A stretch of DNA of 33,743 nucleotides from Candidatus Methanophagales archaeon (GCA_029241965.1 JAPWVK010000114.1:1-33743), one strand, 5' to 3'. Counted from the first letter of the stretch, positions 21,199-30,417 are shown. Numbers and translations: made by a program. The notes: generated by a model from the sequence alone, not told the origin.

Positions 21199-23469
21199 TC
21201 ACTCCTTCTCATCCACCTCATCACCAAAACTAATCAAATCCAACTGTTTATACCCATCCCCGTAATTATCCTTAACACCCATCGTTTTACTTATTTTCAT
21301 AGTCGAATCCAACGCCCCACTCACCACAGCCCTTTTCCCCTCGAGTTCAAGTTGTTGAACCGGCTCAACGACAAATGTCTTCCTCTTTCTAAACTCTGCC
21401 CGTTTACCTTTATTCCACTGGTTCACCGGCCGCAAATAACCCACCACACGTGAATATACCTCAGCCTCCGCACCGCACTCCGGACAGGTATAATGCTCTC
21501 CCGCTATATATCCATGAGAAGGGCAGACACTAAACGTAGGCGTAAAGGTAAAGTACGGCAAATGATAGTTTTCGCAAACTTTACGAATCAACCCTCTAAT
21601 GACTTCAGGATCGTTAACCCGCTCACCTGCGAATACATGTAAGACCGTTCCGCCTGTATACTTCGTCTGAATAGTATCCTGCAAGTCCAACGCCTCGAAG
21701 ACATCATCCGTATAATTCACCGGTAGTTGTGTGGAATTCGTATAAAACGGCTCGGCTCCTGCCTTATACTCCTCTTCGTTTGCGCAGATTATTTCTGGAT
21801 TCTTCTCCTTGTCTATCTTCGCCAGCCTATACGAAGTACCCTCCGCGGGCGTAGCCTCCAGATTATAGTTATACCCCGTCTCCTTCTGGAATTCCAGTAA
21901 TTTATCACGCATAAAATCTAAAACCCTTAAGCTAAACTCTCGGGCTTTTTCCGATGCAATATTCTCTCCCAACAGATTCAAGCAGGCTTCATTCATACCC
22001 AGTAAACCAATCGTAGAGAAGTGGTTCTTCCAGTATTCACCAAAACGATCTTTTATGTTTCTCAAATAAAATTTTGTATAAGGATACAGATTTTCTTCCG
22101 TAAACTTCTCTAACACACCCCTCTTTATCTCCAGACTCTCCTTTGCCAGAACCATCAACCGTTCTAAAGAGGCGATAAACTCGTCTTCGTCTTTGGCTAA
22201 AAACCCAAGTCTTGCCATGTTAATCGTGACCACGCCAATGGCACCGGTTAATGGATTCGAGCCGAAAAGCCCGCCGCCTCTTACTTCTAACTCCCTATTA
22301 TCTATTCTTAACCTACAACACATGCTCCGGGCATCCTCCGGGTTCATATCAGAATTGATGAAATTACTGAAATACGGCACGCCGTATTTAGCGGTAAGTT
22401 GCCATAGACCATCCAAATTACTATTCTCCCAGTTAAAGTCCTTGGAAATATTGTAGGTAGGAATAGGAAAAGTAAATACCCTGCCTTTGGCATCACCCTC
22501 TGCCATTACTTCTAAAAACGCCCTATTGAACAACTCCATCTCCTCCTGGAAGTCCTTATACGTCTCGGTTTGTACCTCGCCACCAACAACCACGCCCTGG
22601 TCGGCATAGTATTCGGGTACCGCCAAATCTATGGTGATGTTCGTGAACGGGGTTTGGAATCCCACCCGGGTAGGGACATTTATGTTAAATACAAACTCCT
22701 GCAATGCCTGCTTCACCTCTTTATAGCTCAAGCCATCATATCGTATGAACGGGGCAAGAAGCGTATCAAAATTGGAGAACGCCTGCGCGCCAGCCGCCTC
22801 GCCCTGAAGGGTATAAAAGAAGTTTACCACCTGCCCTAAAGCGCTATGTAGATGTTTAGCAGGTTTGCTTTCTATCTTCCCCGGCGCCCCTTTGAATCCC
22901 TCTACCAATAGGTCAAAAAGGTCCCAGCCCACACAATAAACGGAAAGAAGATTTAAGTCGTGTATATGGAAATCGCCATTTAAATGCGCTTGCCTGACCT
23001 CAGGCGGGTAAATTTTAATCAGCCAGTAAATTTTACTTATTTCCGACGATACATAATTGTTCAAGCCCTGCAAAGAGAACGTCATATTGCTATTTTCGTT
23101 TACCTGCCAGTCAATCTTCTCTAAATATTGGTCAACCAGGTCAACATTCGCTCTGGCGGTAATCTCTCGTATGCCCGCATGCTGTTCTCGATAAATAATG
23201 TACGCCTTTGCCGTTTTGCGATATGGAGAAGATAATAGAATCTCCTCGACTACATCTTGTATCTCTTCCACCGTTGGCACATCACGAGGAATCGCCTGTT
23301 GTGCTAAATTCAAAACCTTAAGGCACAACTTCTGCGCTATCCCAGAATCAAATTCGCCGGTCGCCGCTCCTGCTTTTGCAATCGCGTTTGTAATCTTATC
23401 CACTTCGAATTTTACTAATCTTCCATCTCTCTTTTCAACCTTCTTGAACACAATATCTCGCCCCCTCAT
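21199..23469 (-). CDS. nrdD: Anaerobic (class III) ribonucleoside-triphosphate reductase
   Basis: The protein reduces ribonucleotides to deoxyribonucleotides with a glycyl radical. An N-terminal ATP-cone (about 3-95, VEKRDGRLVKFEVDKI) gives allosteric control. The catalytic core has NGDFHIHDLNLLSVYCVGWD and FNINVPTRVGFQTPFTNITI. The C-terminal zinc site is CPSHG...CPECG, and the radical glycine lies in RVVGYLRPVNQWNKG at about 677. At 756 residues it is standard length. The ATG at 23469 is given, but a GTG six codons later, preceded by GAGGGGG, is an equally good start. The activase NrdG is not in the window. A TATA-like CAAATATAAAAG lies upstream. Confidence 0.95.
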   Translation of the reverse strand: MRGRDIVFKKVEKRDGRLVKFEVDKITNAIAKAGAATGEFDSGIAQKLCLKVLNLAQQAIPRDVPTVEEIQDVVEEILLSSPYRKTAKAYIIYREQHAGIREITARANVDLVDQYLEKIDWQVNENSNMTFSLQGLNNYVSSEISKIYWLIKIYPPEVRQAHLNGDFHIHDLNLLSVYCVGWDLFDLLVEGFKGAPGKIESKPAKHLHSALGQVVNFFYTLQGEAAGAQAFSNFDTLLAPFIRYDGLSYKEVKQALQEFVFNINVPTRVGFQTPFTNITIDLAVPEYYADQGVVVGGEVQTETYKDFQEEMELFNRAFLEVMAEGDAKGRVFTFPIPTYNISKDFNWENSNLDGLWQLTAKYGVPYFSNFINSDMNPEDARSMCCRLRIDNRELEVRGGGLFGSNPLTGAIGVVTINMARLGFLAKDEDEFIASLERLMVLAKESLEIKRGVLEKFTEENLYPYTKFYLRNIKDRFGEYWKNHFSTIGLLGMNEACLNLLGENIASEKAREFSLRVLDFMRDKLLEFQKETGYNYNLEATPAEGTSYRLAKIDKEKNPEIICANEEEYKAGAEPFYTNSTQLPVNYTDDVFEALDLQDTIQTKYTGGTVLHVFAGERVNDPEVIRGLIRKVCENYHLPYFTFTPTFSVCPSHGYIAGEHYTCPECGAEAEVYSRVVGYLRPVNQWNKGKRAEFRKRKTFVVEPVQQLELEGKRAVVSGALDSTMKISKTMGVKDNYGDGYKQLDLISFGDEVDEKE

Positions 23470-23570
23470 ACTTACATAGGGTATTATAACTTTTATATTT
23501 GCTTATGGATATATATTCTCACAGGAAACGCTGAAACGGTAAAAGCGCAAAATAAAGGAGGTGAGGGAAT

Positions 23571-23738
23571 ATGGGTAAATGCGAAATGTGCGGAAAAGAA
23601 GGTAGCCGGTTGGGAGCCAATCATAAAGAGCTTGGGCGTATTATGGTCTGCAGGGAATGCTGGTCAAAACTGTACGATAAAAACAGTATGACATGCAGTG
23701 TCGGCTCTTCTGGTGGCAGTTGCTCCTGCTGCCGGTAA
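23571..23738 (+). CDS. Small cysteine-rich zinc-binding protein beside nrdD
   Basis: This 55-residue gene is too short for the ORF track. It reads MGKCEMCGKEGSRLGANHKE with CxxC, then IMVCRECWSKL with a second CxxC, giving one zinc site. The tail GSSGGSCSCCR is rich in glycine, serine and cysteine. A strong ribosome site (GGAGGTGAG) precedes the ATG. It is transcribed away from nrdD from a shared upstream region of about 100 bp. The function is unknown; zinc or metal handling, or regulation, is possible. Confidence 0.7.
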   Translation: MGKCEMCGKEGSRLGANHKELGRIMVCRECWSKLYDKNSMTCSVGSSGGSCSCCR

Positions 23739-23748
23739 AAATAAGCTA

Positions 23749-23860
23749 AACCACGAGATTTCACGAGACTCTTCCTGTGCTAAAAGAGAAAATAAGTTCT
23801 TTTGGTAAAGCTTTCCTTTTTTAAGAAACGAATTGTGGAAATCCGTGAAATCTTGTGGTT
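23749..23860. repeat. Palindromic dispersed repeat, copy 3
   Basis: AACCACGAGATTTCACGAGA faces AATCCGTGAAATCTTGTGGTT over 112 bp. The interior (CCTGTGCTAAAAGA, TTTTGGTAAAG, TTTCCTTT) matches the copy at 9669-9853, from which it differs mainly by an internal deletion. The following stretch to 24200 has no supported gene. Confidence 0.65.
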
Positions 23861-24215
23861 ATTTTGATGACGTTTCAAAAGATGCTTCCCTGTTTGTTTA
23901 TGGCACGGGGATGCAACAATGACCCAGGAATAGCGACAGTAAGAGCGATAGCAGAGGCTGCCTAGGCTTATGCGGGTAGAGAGTGCGCAGAGGGATATAG
24001 CGGAAGCGATATTAGTGAGTTTTCCTTTTCTGCGAACCGTTTTTGATAAAACTCTTCTTAAAATGTTTAAAGAAAGATGTTGTGGGAATCTCATGGGTTT
24101 TTGCGCTTCATCACCTGGCATTCGATGTTACGATTATTTATAAAAATCATATATAGCTAAACGATTGTGAAATATTTTAGTACTTCTCCATTGGAAGCAT
24201 CGGAAAAAACCGAAA

Positions 24216-24255
24216 AGTTTAAATACTCATAAAATCGTATGTTTATTAGGTGAGG
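24216..24255 (+). promoter_or_regulatory. TATA box and ribosome site of the zinc-ribbon gene
   Basis: CGAAAAGTTTAAATAC (BRE plus TATA, about 24211-24226) and GGTGAGG (24249-24255) precede the ATG at 24262 in ideal archaeal spacing. Confidence 0.6.
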
Positions 24256-24261
24256 AAATAA

Positions 24262-24522
24262 ATGGCAGAAGGACGTTGTTATGTGTGTAGTGAGATGTTT
24301 ACAGCAAAGGACAAGGACGCAGTAGTAGATACATTAGTGGCACATATGATGGAAGCGCATCATGGTTGGGTCAAGAGGGATGCGTTGCAGACGAAAAATA
24401 CGTTTGCGGAATGCCCCGTATGCGGGGCTGCTGTGGGTAAACTTTATGCCAAGTGCCCCAGTTGCGGTGCAGACCTCATAGAGCAATACGCAAGGAAGAC
24501 AGCTTCGGCATACGCACACTAA
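24262..24522 (+). CDS. Small protein with C2H2-like and zinc-ribbon motifs
   Basis: The 86-residue protein opens with CYVC...HMMEAHH, a C2H2-like metal site of the DUF1059 type. It continues with a zinc ribbon formed by CPVCG and CPSCG (about 52-70). Both motifs suggest nucleic-acid or protein binding in the cytoplasm. The function is unknown. It has its own strong promoter and ribosome site, and the Lrp-type regulator follows 147 bp later. Confidence 0.75.
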   Translation: MAEGRCYVCSEMFTAKDKDAVVDTLVAHMMEAHHGWVKRDALQTKNTFAECPVCGAAVGKLYAKCPSCGADLIEQYARKTASAYAH

Positions 24523-24669
24523 AAAGTAAAGATAAGGAGTTAAGAAATGGGAGCTTCTCGCGAGTTCCCTTATTTTTTCCCCTCTTTTGTCTACTTCATT
24601 TATTTTACGTTTTTCGATTTAAGAGTTACAAGTTTGGCTTTTATACCGTAAAATTATAAAGGGAATAAA

Positions 24670-25113
24670 ATGGATAATTTAGATAAGAAGGTATTGAAAG
24701 AACTCCAGTTGGATTCTCGCATTTCTTTCACGAAGATCGCGCAGAAGATAGGCGTAAGCACCGCAACGGTAAGCGATAGAGTGAAGAAGCTAACGAAAAA
24801 AGGCATTATTTGTGGTTATACCGCCCTTATCGACACCTCTAAACTCGGCATGGTCACGGTAATCACGAAGATAAAAACCAAGCCGGGATATAATAGTATT
24901 CAAGAGGTGGGGGAAGCGGTAGCGGGAATGGCAGATACTTGTTGCGTTCACCATGTAACTGGCGATTGTGACCTGATTGTCATCTCTAAGTGCATGGGTC
25001 ATGATGAATGTGGAATTATTATCCAGAGGATAAAAGAAATCGAAGGTGTGGAAAGCATGGATGCAGAACTCGTGCTAAAAACGTTGAAGGAGCAACTCAA
25101 GGTTGAGTTGTGA
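24670..25113 (+). CDS. Lrp/AsnC-family transcriptional regulator
   Basis: The N-terminal winged helix-turn-helix is clear: LDKKVLKELQLDSRISFTKI, then AQKIGVSTATVSDRVKKLTK. It is followed by the hinge GIICGYTALIDTSKLGM and the C-terminal RAM (ligand-binding) domain, with VHHVTGDCDLIVIS. At 147 residues it has the standard size. Such proteins form octamers and sense amino acids or related effectors; the targets cannot be read here. It has a separate TATA-like CTTTTATAC about 25 bp upstream, so it may be leaderless or have a very short leader. Confidence 0.92.
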   Translation: MDNLDKKVLKELQLDSRISFTKIAQKIGVSTATVSDRVKKLTKKGIICGYTALIDTSKLGMVTVITKIKTKPGYNSIQEVGEAVAGMADTCCVHHVTGDCDLIVISKCMGHDECGIIIQRIKEIEGVESMDAELVLKTLKEQLKVEL

Positions 25114-25201
25114 GTGAATAGATTGCTGTTTCATCGTTGTAGTATCCACAAATATAAGTCTTTATTTATGGTAAGTTGTATTAACTAAGCAATTACAAAA
25201 T

Positions 25202-25342
25202 ATGGAAACGAGCATAAAATGTGGCAAATGCGGTAAGCCAATATCAGGAGAGGTTTACGAGTTCAAAGGTGTTAAGATATGTGAGGATTGCTATCTGGAT
25301 GCAGTAATAGCTTCTCAACCAAAATCATGCGCAATGAGATGA
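25202..25342 (+). CDS. Small LIM-like zinc-binding protein
   Basis: This 46-residue gene is shorter than the ORF cut-off. METSIKCGKCGKPISGEVYE then FKGVKICEDCYLDAV has two CxxC pairs spaced as in half of a LIM domain or similar treble-clef finger. A TATA-like CTTTATTTATG lies about 30-40 bp upstream. The function is unknown. It is one of three small zinc proteins within 1.8 kb. Confidence 0.65.
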   Translation: METSIKCGKCGKPISGEVYEFKGVKICEDCYLDAVIASQPKSCAMR

Positions 25343-25448
25343 TGATATGATGTATGGAGATCGGGCAGGAGCGATGCACGTGGTGTAGAGAATGCCTAAG
25401 CCATAATCAACGCCCTTTCGTAATATGTGCAATCCGTGTAACAGCCTA

Positions 25449-26006
25449 TTAATCAGACCCTACACAATACGCTATAAAATCCTTGGATGGATATTCATGG
25501 ATTGTTGTAGCTATAATCTTTCCGGCACCGTATTCCGACACGACCAGAATCGCTCTTCCTTCCTGGTCGGTTAGTATTATCTCTCCTTCTGCGCCAATCT
25601 CTGTAAAGTAGCCATCACACAGGCATTCTTCTTTTTCCACTATCGCCGCTGCTTTATGCTCCTTCACCATCTCTATCGTTACCCGCCACTGCCCCTTCAC
25701 ATATTTGATTCTTATCGGAAGCCAGTTATAGACATCTTTATTTGAAAACGCACCAGAGACTAAAAGAGTCGCACCAGCCTTCACAAATTCTTTTATGTAT
25801 TCGCTGCTTGCTCTAAGTTCCTTTAATATCTTTGAATATAACTCATTCCCAAACCCTGCGGGCACAATTACGAACTTATAACCGGTAAAAGAAAAGAAAG
25901 GCGCTGCCAAGACTACTGGTGTTATTACCTCACAATCAAACCCACAATCCGTGAGATACCGCTTAAAAAATGTGCCTTTATCCCATAATAACGCAATTTC
26001 ACTCAC
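25449..26006 (-). CDS. Class I amidotransferase-fold protein coupled to mcrC, unknown
   Basis: The sequence suggests a flavodoxin/GATase1-like fold (BPL_N type): IALLWDKGTFFKRYLTDCGF, YKFVIVPAGFGN, IKEFVKAGATLLVSGAF, then YGAGKIIATTIHEYP. The residue expected for a GATase nucleophile elbow is alanine (VPAGFGN), so it is probably not a glutaminase. The GTG at 26006 is chosen over the track start because the earlier codons only copy the end of mcrC in another frame. It overlaps mcrC by 8 bp (GTGAGTGA). This coupling suggests a role tied to MCR activation or F430 handling, but that is inferred. Confidence 0.55.
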   Translation of the reverse strand: MSEIALLWDKGTFFKRYLTDCGFDCEVITPVVLAAPFFSFTGYKFVIVPAGFGNELYSKILKELRASSEYIKEFVKAGATLLVSGAFSNKDVYNWLPIRIKYVKGQWRVTIEMVKEHKAAAIVEKEECLCDGYFTEIGAEGEIILTDQEGRAILVVSEYGAGKIIATTIHEYPSKDFIAYCVGSD

Positions 26007-26622
26007 TTGGCGTAAACTTGCCCTGCTCAATTTCCCGGAGGCACATCCTCACTTTACTCACGATTTCGTCGAGTTTCTCTTGAGGCACAGTCTCACGCCT
26101 AATAATGCCGGTTACGATACCCACGACTTTCCCCTGCGTCGCGCATTCTTTATTTCTCGTGCTCACTCCGATCTCCTCAAAATCCGCATATGTAACAGGG
26201 CTTTGGCAAAGAACAATAGACGGAATATTCACCTTCTTCAACACAAACCGTACTTTATAGACAAAATGCGCCTTTACGTTACCGTGATGTTCTATAAGTA
26301 GCTTATGTCGTCCGATTATATCTATCTCCTCTGGCTCCAATCCGAAAGCTACGCCATGTCCACCACCAGATGGTGCATCTCTCGGTGTGCCATCTCCGCC
26401 ATTCAATATTAGTTCACCTACGTTTACGCCTTTGTCGCGTAATTCGGTGGTTACTTCACAGACCGGCTTTGGCACATGCCGGGGTCCTGGCGACATTGCA
26501 ATCGCGATTACATCGTTTCGCCAGGCTTTCGCAAACGTACCGCGTTGCGCCATGCCACCACCTAATCCAAGCGCTTGCCCTTTTCTACATGCTACCAACT
26601 GCGTATCTCTACCAACTGCCAT
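25999..26622 (-). CDS. mcrC: Methyl-coenzyme M reductase operon protein C
   Basis: The 207-residue protein matches McrC: GLGGGMAQRGTFA, VIAIAMSPGPRHVPKPVCEV, LNGGDGTPRDAPSGGGHGVA, FGLEPEEIDIIGRHKLLIEH and TGIIRRETVPQEKLDEIVSK. McrC is part of the complex that activates MCR by reducing F430 to Ni(I) with ATP. Here it sits apart from mcrBGA, directly after two AtwA genes, 26 bp downstream of the nearer one. The gene runs into the amidotransferase-like gene with an 8-bp overlap. Confidence 0.93.
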   Translation of the reverse strand: MAVGRDTQLVACRKGQALGLGGGMAQRGTFAKAWRNDVIAIAMSPGPRHVPKPVCEVTTELRDKGVNVGELILNGGDGTPRDAPSGGGHGVAFGLEPEEIDIIGRHKLLIEHHGNVKAHFVYKVRFVLKKVNIPSIVLCQSPVTYADFEEIGVSTRNKECATQGKVVGIVTGIIRRETVPQEKLDEIVSKVRMCLREIEQGKFTPSE

Positions 26623-26648
26623 TTTGTTTTAGTTTGCACTTTGCCGTT

Positions 26649-28247
26649 TTAACCAGCTCTCAAATCATCTATCCCTGTTATTTTACCATCTTTCATGTGC
26701 GCTACTCTATCACAGACCATGTCAACAAAATCCATGTCATGGGAGACAACCAAGAAAGTAATGCCCAAATTTTCCCGCGCCGCACGTATCGAATCAGCAA
26801 CGAAATTCTTCGTTATCGGGTCCATTGTACCCGTTGGCTCATCGAGTATGGCTATCGCCGGTTCTTTCATCAATATCTGAGCGAGGACTATCCTCTGCCT
26901 TTCCCCCGCGCTTAGTTTTGTATGATCTTTGGATAGTATCTCCTCGGCGTCCTTATCGCTAAATCCTATCCCTTCTAAAATAAACTTCACTTTTATGCTC
27001 GCAAGCTCCTCGGGTACCTTCACGCCTATGCAACTTGTGAGGTTCTCTAATACCGTCTTATCGGGATACAGCGAATATTCCTGGTGTAACATAGACACGT
27101 GTGTTGCAGTTTGCTCTCCAGATCCAGGAGTAGTAGCACTCCATGAAATCCAAACACCTGTATCCGCTACCTTTCCTACTTCGATCCACTTTTCGCCTGC
27201 TCTTATCTGGACAGACCCCCCTGTTACAGGGTCTATTTGCGTTATAATCCGTGCCAAGCTCGTTTTTCCAGAACCACTTTTTCCTAATAGCCCAAATATC
27301 TCGTTCTCATTTATTGTTAGCGAAACGTCATCCACTGCCTTTACCATCCCTCGCCATACGGAATAATAATATTTCTTACAATGCTCTATCTTTATCTTCG
27401 GCTCGCCAATCTTCTTATACTCTTCTCGCTCTATTTCACTAATTTGTTTCTCAAATTCTGCTACTACCGCCTTTGAATCTCCGTATTTCACTATTTCTCC
27501 CTGCTCAAGCCATAACGTCTTTTCTGTTAGTTCGTTAATGACGTACGGCCAGTGAGAAGTGACAACCATCGCCATTCCCCCCTTTGTACTGTCATTCAGC
27601 GCTTTGTGCACGAGCTTTGCAGTTTCAAAATCTAACGTACCCGTGGGCTCATCAGCCAGCAGTAACATTGGGTCTAACGCCAGTTGCCTCGCAAGCACTA
27701 CCCTCTGTTTCTCTCCACCGCTAAGGTCACTCGCTGGAAAGGTTACCCGATGAATCATTCTCACTGCTTTCAGCAGGTCATAAGCTCTTCTAAATCTCTT
27801 ATTCGCTGGGTACTTCCTACTCTCCAATGCTTGTAATACGTTATATATGACGGAATCATCACCGTATAGACCAAAAGTGCGCTGTAGCATGATGGCGACA
27901 CTTCTTCTCACTTTCCTCCTCGTTTCTTTATCCTTCCAGTAATCTATCTCCTGCAACTCCAGCACTGTTCCACACTTGATACACGCCTCTCCTACTTTAC
28001 TCGGTGCTCCTACCCACTCACAGGAAGGACAAACAGCCACTCTGAATATCATTTCACCCGAAGTGGGTGCGTACTCCTCTGTCCCTCTCAGCATGTGAAG
28101 CAAAACCGATTTCCCGGCACCACTCTTCCCCAGTAGTCCCAACGGCTCTCCTTCTCTTATATCCACACTCACGTTCTTCAGTACTTCTTTGCCATCGAAT
28201 TCCTTGCATATATCACGGATTTTTACTAATGGTTCCTTTTCACTCAT
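26649..28247 (-). CDS. atwA: MCR activation component A2 (AtwA), downstream copy
   Basis: This is a tandem ABC ATPase without membrane domain. The first nucleotide domain has Walker A GKSGAGKS (40-47), [12 protein letters not shown] and LLLADEPTG. The second has GKSGSGKT (322-329), [12 protein letters not shown] and [10 protein letters not shown] zinc ribbon with cysteines 73, 76, 89 and 92 (CPSC, CIKC) is inserted in domain 1, and [20 protein letters not shown] is typical of A2. At 532 residues it has the known size. A2 supplies ATP-driven work for the reduction of MCR-bound F430. It lies 50 bp after a paralogue and before mcrC, in one likely operon. Confidence 0.92.
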   Translation of the reverse strand: MSEKEPLVKIRDICKEFDGKEVLKNVSVDIREGEPLGLLGKSGAGKSVLLHMLRGTEEYAPTSGEMIFRVAVCPSCEWVGAPSKVGEACIKCGTVLELQEIDYWKDKETRRKVRRSVAIMLQRTFGLYGDDSVIYNVLQALESRKYPANKRFRRAYDLLKAVRMIHRVTFPASDLSGGEKQRVVLARQLALDPMLLLADEPTGTLDFETAKLVHKALNDSTKGGMAMVVTSHWPYVINELTEKTLWLEQGEIVKYGDSKAVVAEFEKQISEIEREEYKKIGEPKIKIEHCKKYYYSVWRGMVKAVDDVSLTINENEIFGLLGKSGSGKTSLARIITQIDPVTGGSVQIRAGEKWIEVGKVADTGVWISWSATTPGSGEQTATHVSMLHQEYSLYPDKTVLENLTSCIGVKVPEELASIKVKFILEGIGFSDKDAEEILSKDHTKLSAGERQRIVLAQILMKEPAIAILDEPTGTMDPITKNFVADSIRAARENLGITFLVVSHDMDFVDMVCDRVAHMKDGKITGIDDLRAG

Positions 28248-28297
28248 TTTTCCTTTCCTCCTTCATATTATATTATACATTATCCAATGAACTGTTT

Positions 28298-29899
28298 TTA
28301 CAGATCCCTAAAATCCTCTATCTCCGTTACTTTTCCCATTTCCATCTTCGCTACTCTATCACATACCTTCTCCGCGAAATCAAGGTCATGCGTGACAATT
28401 ACGAAAGTTATCCCTAAATTCTCACGTGCCTTTCTTATCGTTTCTCCCACGTATTTCTTTGTCACCGGGTCCATCGTTCCCGTTGGTTCATCAAGCACCG
28501 CAATATTAGGCTCTTTCATTAATAACTGTGCAATAAGTATCCGCTGTTTCTCGCCTACGCTCAGTTCTTCATGTGTCTTTGGTAAAATCTCCGCTATTTC
28601 TTCATCGTCGAATCCCACTCCTTCGAGCACAAATCTTACCTTCATCTTTGCCAGGTCGTCGGGCATATCCAGACCTATGCCGTGCGTGAGGTTCTCCCAC
28701 ATCGTGAGTTTTGGAATCAACGAATACTCTTGGTGTAACACCCCTACAAAATGTGATTTCCACTCGGTTGTGCCGCCTGAAATTACTCCATGGTCTATGA
28801 ACGTCCCGGAATCCCCCTTTGATGCCTCATACCATCTATCTCCGACTCGCACCCACGCCTTGCCACCTGTTCCCGCGTCCAAATGGCATACAATCCGCAT
28901 TAAACTCGTCTTCCCCGCACCACTATGCCCTACAACCCCGAATATCTCATTCTCATTTACTTCAAGCGAAACGTCATCCACTGCCTTTACTACGCCTCGC
29001 GATGCCGAGAAGTAATACTTCTTCAGCCTTTCCATTCTTATCACAGGATCGCCGAACTTTTTAAACTCCTCTCGCTCTATTTCTCCTACTTCCTTCTCAA
29101 AAGCAGTCACCACCTCATCAGTATCGCCATATTCCACTATCTCGCCTTTATCAAACCATACTGTTTCCTCTGTCAGTTCTCTAATCACATAAGGCCAATG
29201 AGAGGTGACGAGGAATGTTGTTCCACCCCTGGTGGTTTCTATCAGTGCGCGATGCACCACCTTTGCCGTCTCGTGGTCTAACGTTCCCGTGGGCTCGTCC
29301 GCTAAAAGCAGAACAGGTGCCAGCGCTAACTGCCGCGCAAGTACCATCCTCTGCTTCTCGCCACCACTGAGGTCTCGCGTATCCGGCATGTTCACACGAT
29401 GCAGCATCTTTACGGATTCCAGAATTTCATATACCTTCTTCAGCCGCTTACTCTTTGGATATTTAGTCCGCTCTAAAGCCTCTAAAATATTCCAGATGAC
29501 GCCCTCGTCACTGTATAAAGCGAAACTACGCTGTAGCATGATAGCAATCGCACTTTTTAGTGTCCGCCTCATCTCCTTATCCTGCCAGAAATTCACTTCT
29601 TTAAACTCAAATTCCGTACCACACTTCGGACACTTATCGCCTACCCTGCTCGGTCCCTCTAACCACGTACAGGAGGGGCAATACGCTATCCTGAATATTA
29701 CATCACCGCTATCCGGTGCGTATTCATCAGTGCCTCGGAGCATACGAAGCAATACAGATTTCCCCGCGCCGCTCTTTCCAAGCAGCCCTAACGGCTCCAG
29801 CTCTTTTATATTAAGACTCACGTTCTTCAGCACCGTTTTGTCTTCAAACTTCTTGCTCACGTTTCTAACTTCTATAAACGTCTCTTTCTCTTCGCCCAT
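28298..29899 (-). CDS. atwA: MCR activation component A2 (AtwA), upstream copy
   Basis: A 533-residue paralogue of the next gene has the same order of parts: GKSGAGKS, zinc ribbon with cysteines 74, 77, 90 and 93 (CPSC, CPKC), [21 protein letters not shown], then GHSGAGKT, LSVGEKQRILIA and IAVLDEPTG. Both ATP sites look complete. The two copies differ throughout, including the linker between domains, so the duplication is not recent. It could allow a heterodimer or act on different MCR forms. A good ribosome site (GGAGGT) and a leader with an inverted repeat precede it. Confidence 0.92.
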   Translation of the reverse strand: MGEEKETFIEVRNVSKKFEDKTVLKNVSLNIKELEPLGLLGKSGAGKSVLLRMLRGTDEYAPDSGDVIFRIAYCPSCTWLEGPSRVGDKCPKCGTEFEFKEVNFWQDKEMRRTLKSAIAIMLQRSFALYSDEGVIWNILEALERTKYPKSKRLKKVYEILESVKMLHRVNMPDTRDLSGGEKQRMVLARQLALAPVLLLADEPTGTLDHETAKVVHRALIETTRGGTTFLVTSHWPYVIRELTEETVWFDKGEIVEYGDTDEVVTAFEKEVGEIEREEFKKFGDPVIRMERLKKYYFSASRGVVKAVDDVSLEVNENEIFGVVGHSGAGKTSLMRIVCHLDAGTGGKAWVRVGDRWYEASKGDSGTFIDHGVISGGTTEWKSHFVGVLHQEYSLIPKLTMWENLTHGIGLDMPDDLAKMKVRFVLEGVGFDDEEIAEILPKTHEELSVGEKQRILIAQLLMKEPNIAVLDEPTGTMDPVTKKYVGETIRKARENLGITFVIVTHDLDFAEKVCDRVAKMEMGKVTEIEDFRDL

Positions 29900-29967
29900 G
29901 TCTCCTTACCTCCTTACCCTTTGTTTTTTTTAATCTCTATCACGGAAAATAACAAACGCCATAATCT

Positions 29968-30012
29968 TGGCATTCATATTGCATAAAAATGCCATTTCCT
30001 TATTTATGTTTA
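29968..30012 (-). promoter_or_regulatory. Promoter region of the atwA-mcrC operon with inverted repeat
   Basis: TGGCATT (29968-29974) and AATGCCA (29988-29994) form an exact 7-bp inverted pair with a 13-nt spacer. Upstream on the minus strand, AAACATAAATAAGG (about 29999-30012) can serve as TATA box. The inverted pair would lie at or just after the transcription start, suitable for an operator or leader hairpin. Confidence 0.35.
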
Positions 30013-30048
30013 ACGTTTATTCTTCACTTAAAAACTTTTCTTATTTTT

Positions 30049-30417
30049 TCACCGCCTCTTCTTTAACACCACTATATCGGGTCTCGGAGAAGCTTTAGAA
30101 CCCGCGAACTCTTGCTTACATCGCTCACACAATTCCCTCACGGTAAGCGTAACGACTTCTTCCGACCCTGGTAACTTCCTCGCATAGATGAACTCCGGCT
30201 CTACACCCACCGATTTGCTTAATTCGCTCAGTATCGCATTTATCTTCTCCTTAAACACATCCACATCTTCGCTCTGTAGTCCTCTCAGGTCCGCGGCGAA
30301 TCCGACACAGCCGCATACCATCCCGAATACTTTCGCCTCGGGCACGAATATGTTCCCTACTAATTTCCTCAACTCTTCCTCGAGCTTCCCCCTACAATCA
30401 CCTATTTCTTCTTTCAC
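30049..30417 (-). CDS. Unknown 122-residue protein, third gene of the U32 operon
   Basis: I do not recognise this family. It has a helical start (KLEEELRKLVGNIFVPEAKV), a cysteine-glycine segment GMVCGCVGFAADLRG and a CERC pair near the end (LTVRELCERCKQEF), so a metal site is possible. It starts inside the stop of the U32 gene (4-bp overlap), so it is translated with the two U32 proteins. It precedes the atwA genes by 150 bp. Its tight linkage suggests an accessory subunit or substrate-related protein for the U32 pair. Confidence 0.55.
   Translation of the reverse strand: MKEEIGDCRGKLEEELRKLVGNIFVPEAKVFGMVCGCVGFAADLRGLQSEDVDVFKEKINAILSELSKSVGVEPEFIYARKLPGSEEVVTLTVRELCERCKQEFAGSKASPRPDIVVLKKRR

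Noticed and set aside
23780-24143. 113-residue minus frame and a 57-residue plus frame (from 23970) in the gap after the small nrdD-side protein
   Set aside because: The minus frame starts from repeat sequence and has low-quality composition; the plus frame looks partly protein-like but lacks promoter, ribosome site and known motif.
25354-25452. Small plus-strand frame MEIGQERCTWCRECLSHNQR.. with two CxxC-like pairs
   Set aside because: It overlaps the end of the convergent gene and has no ribosome site or family match; it could be a degraded finger protein but support is too weak.
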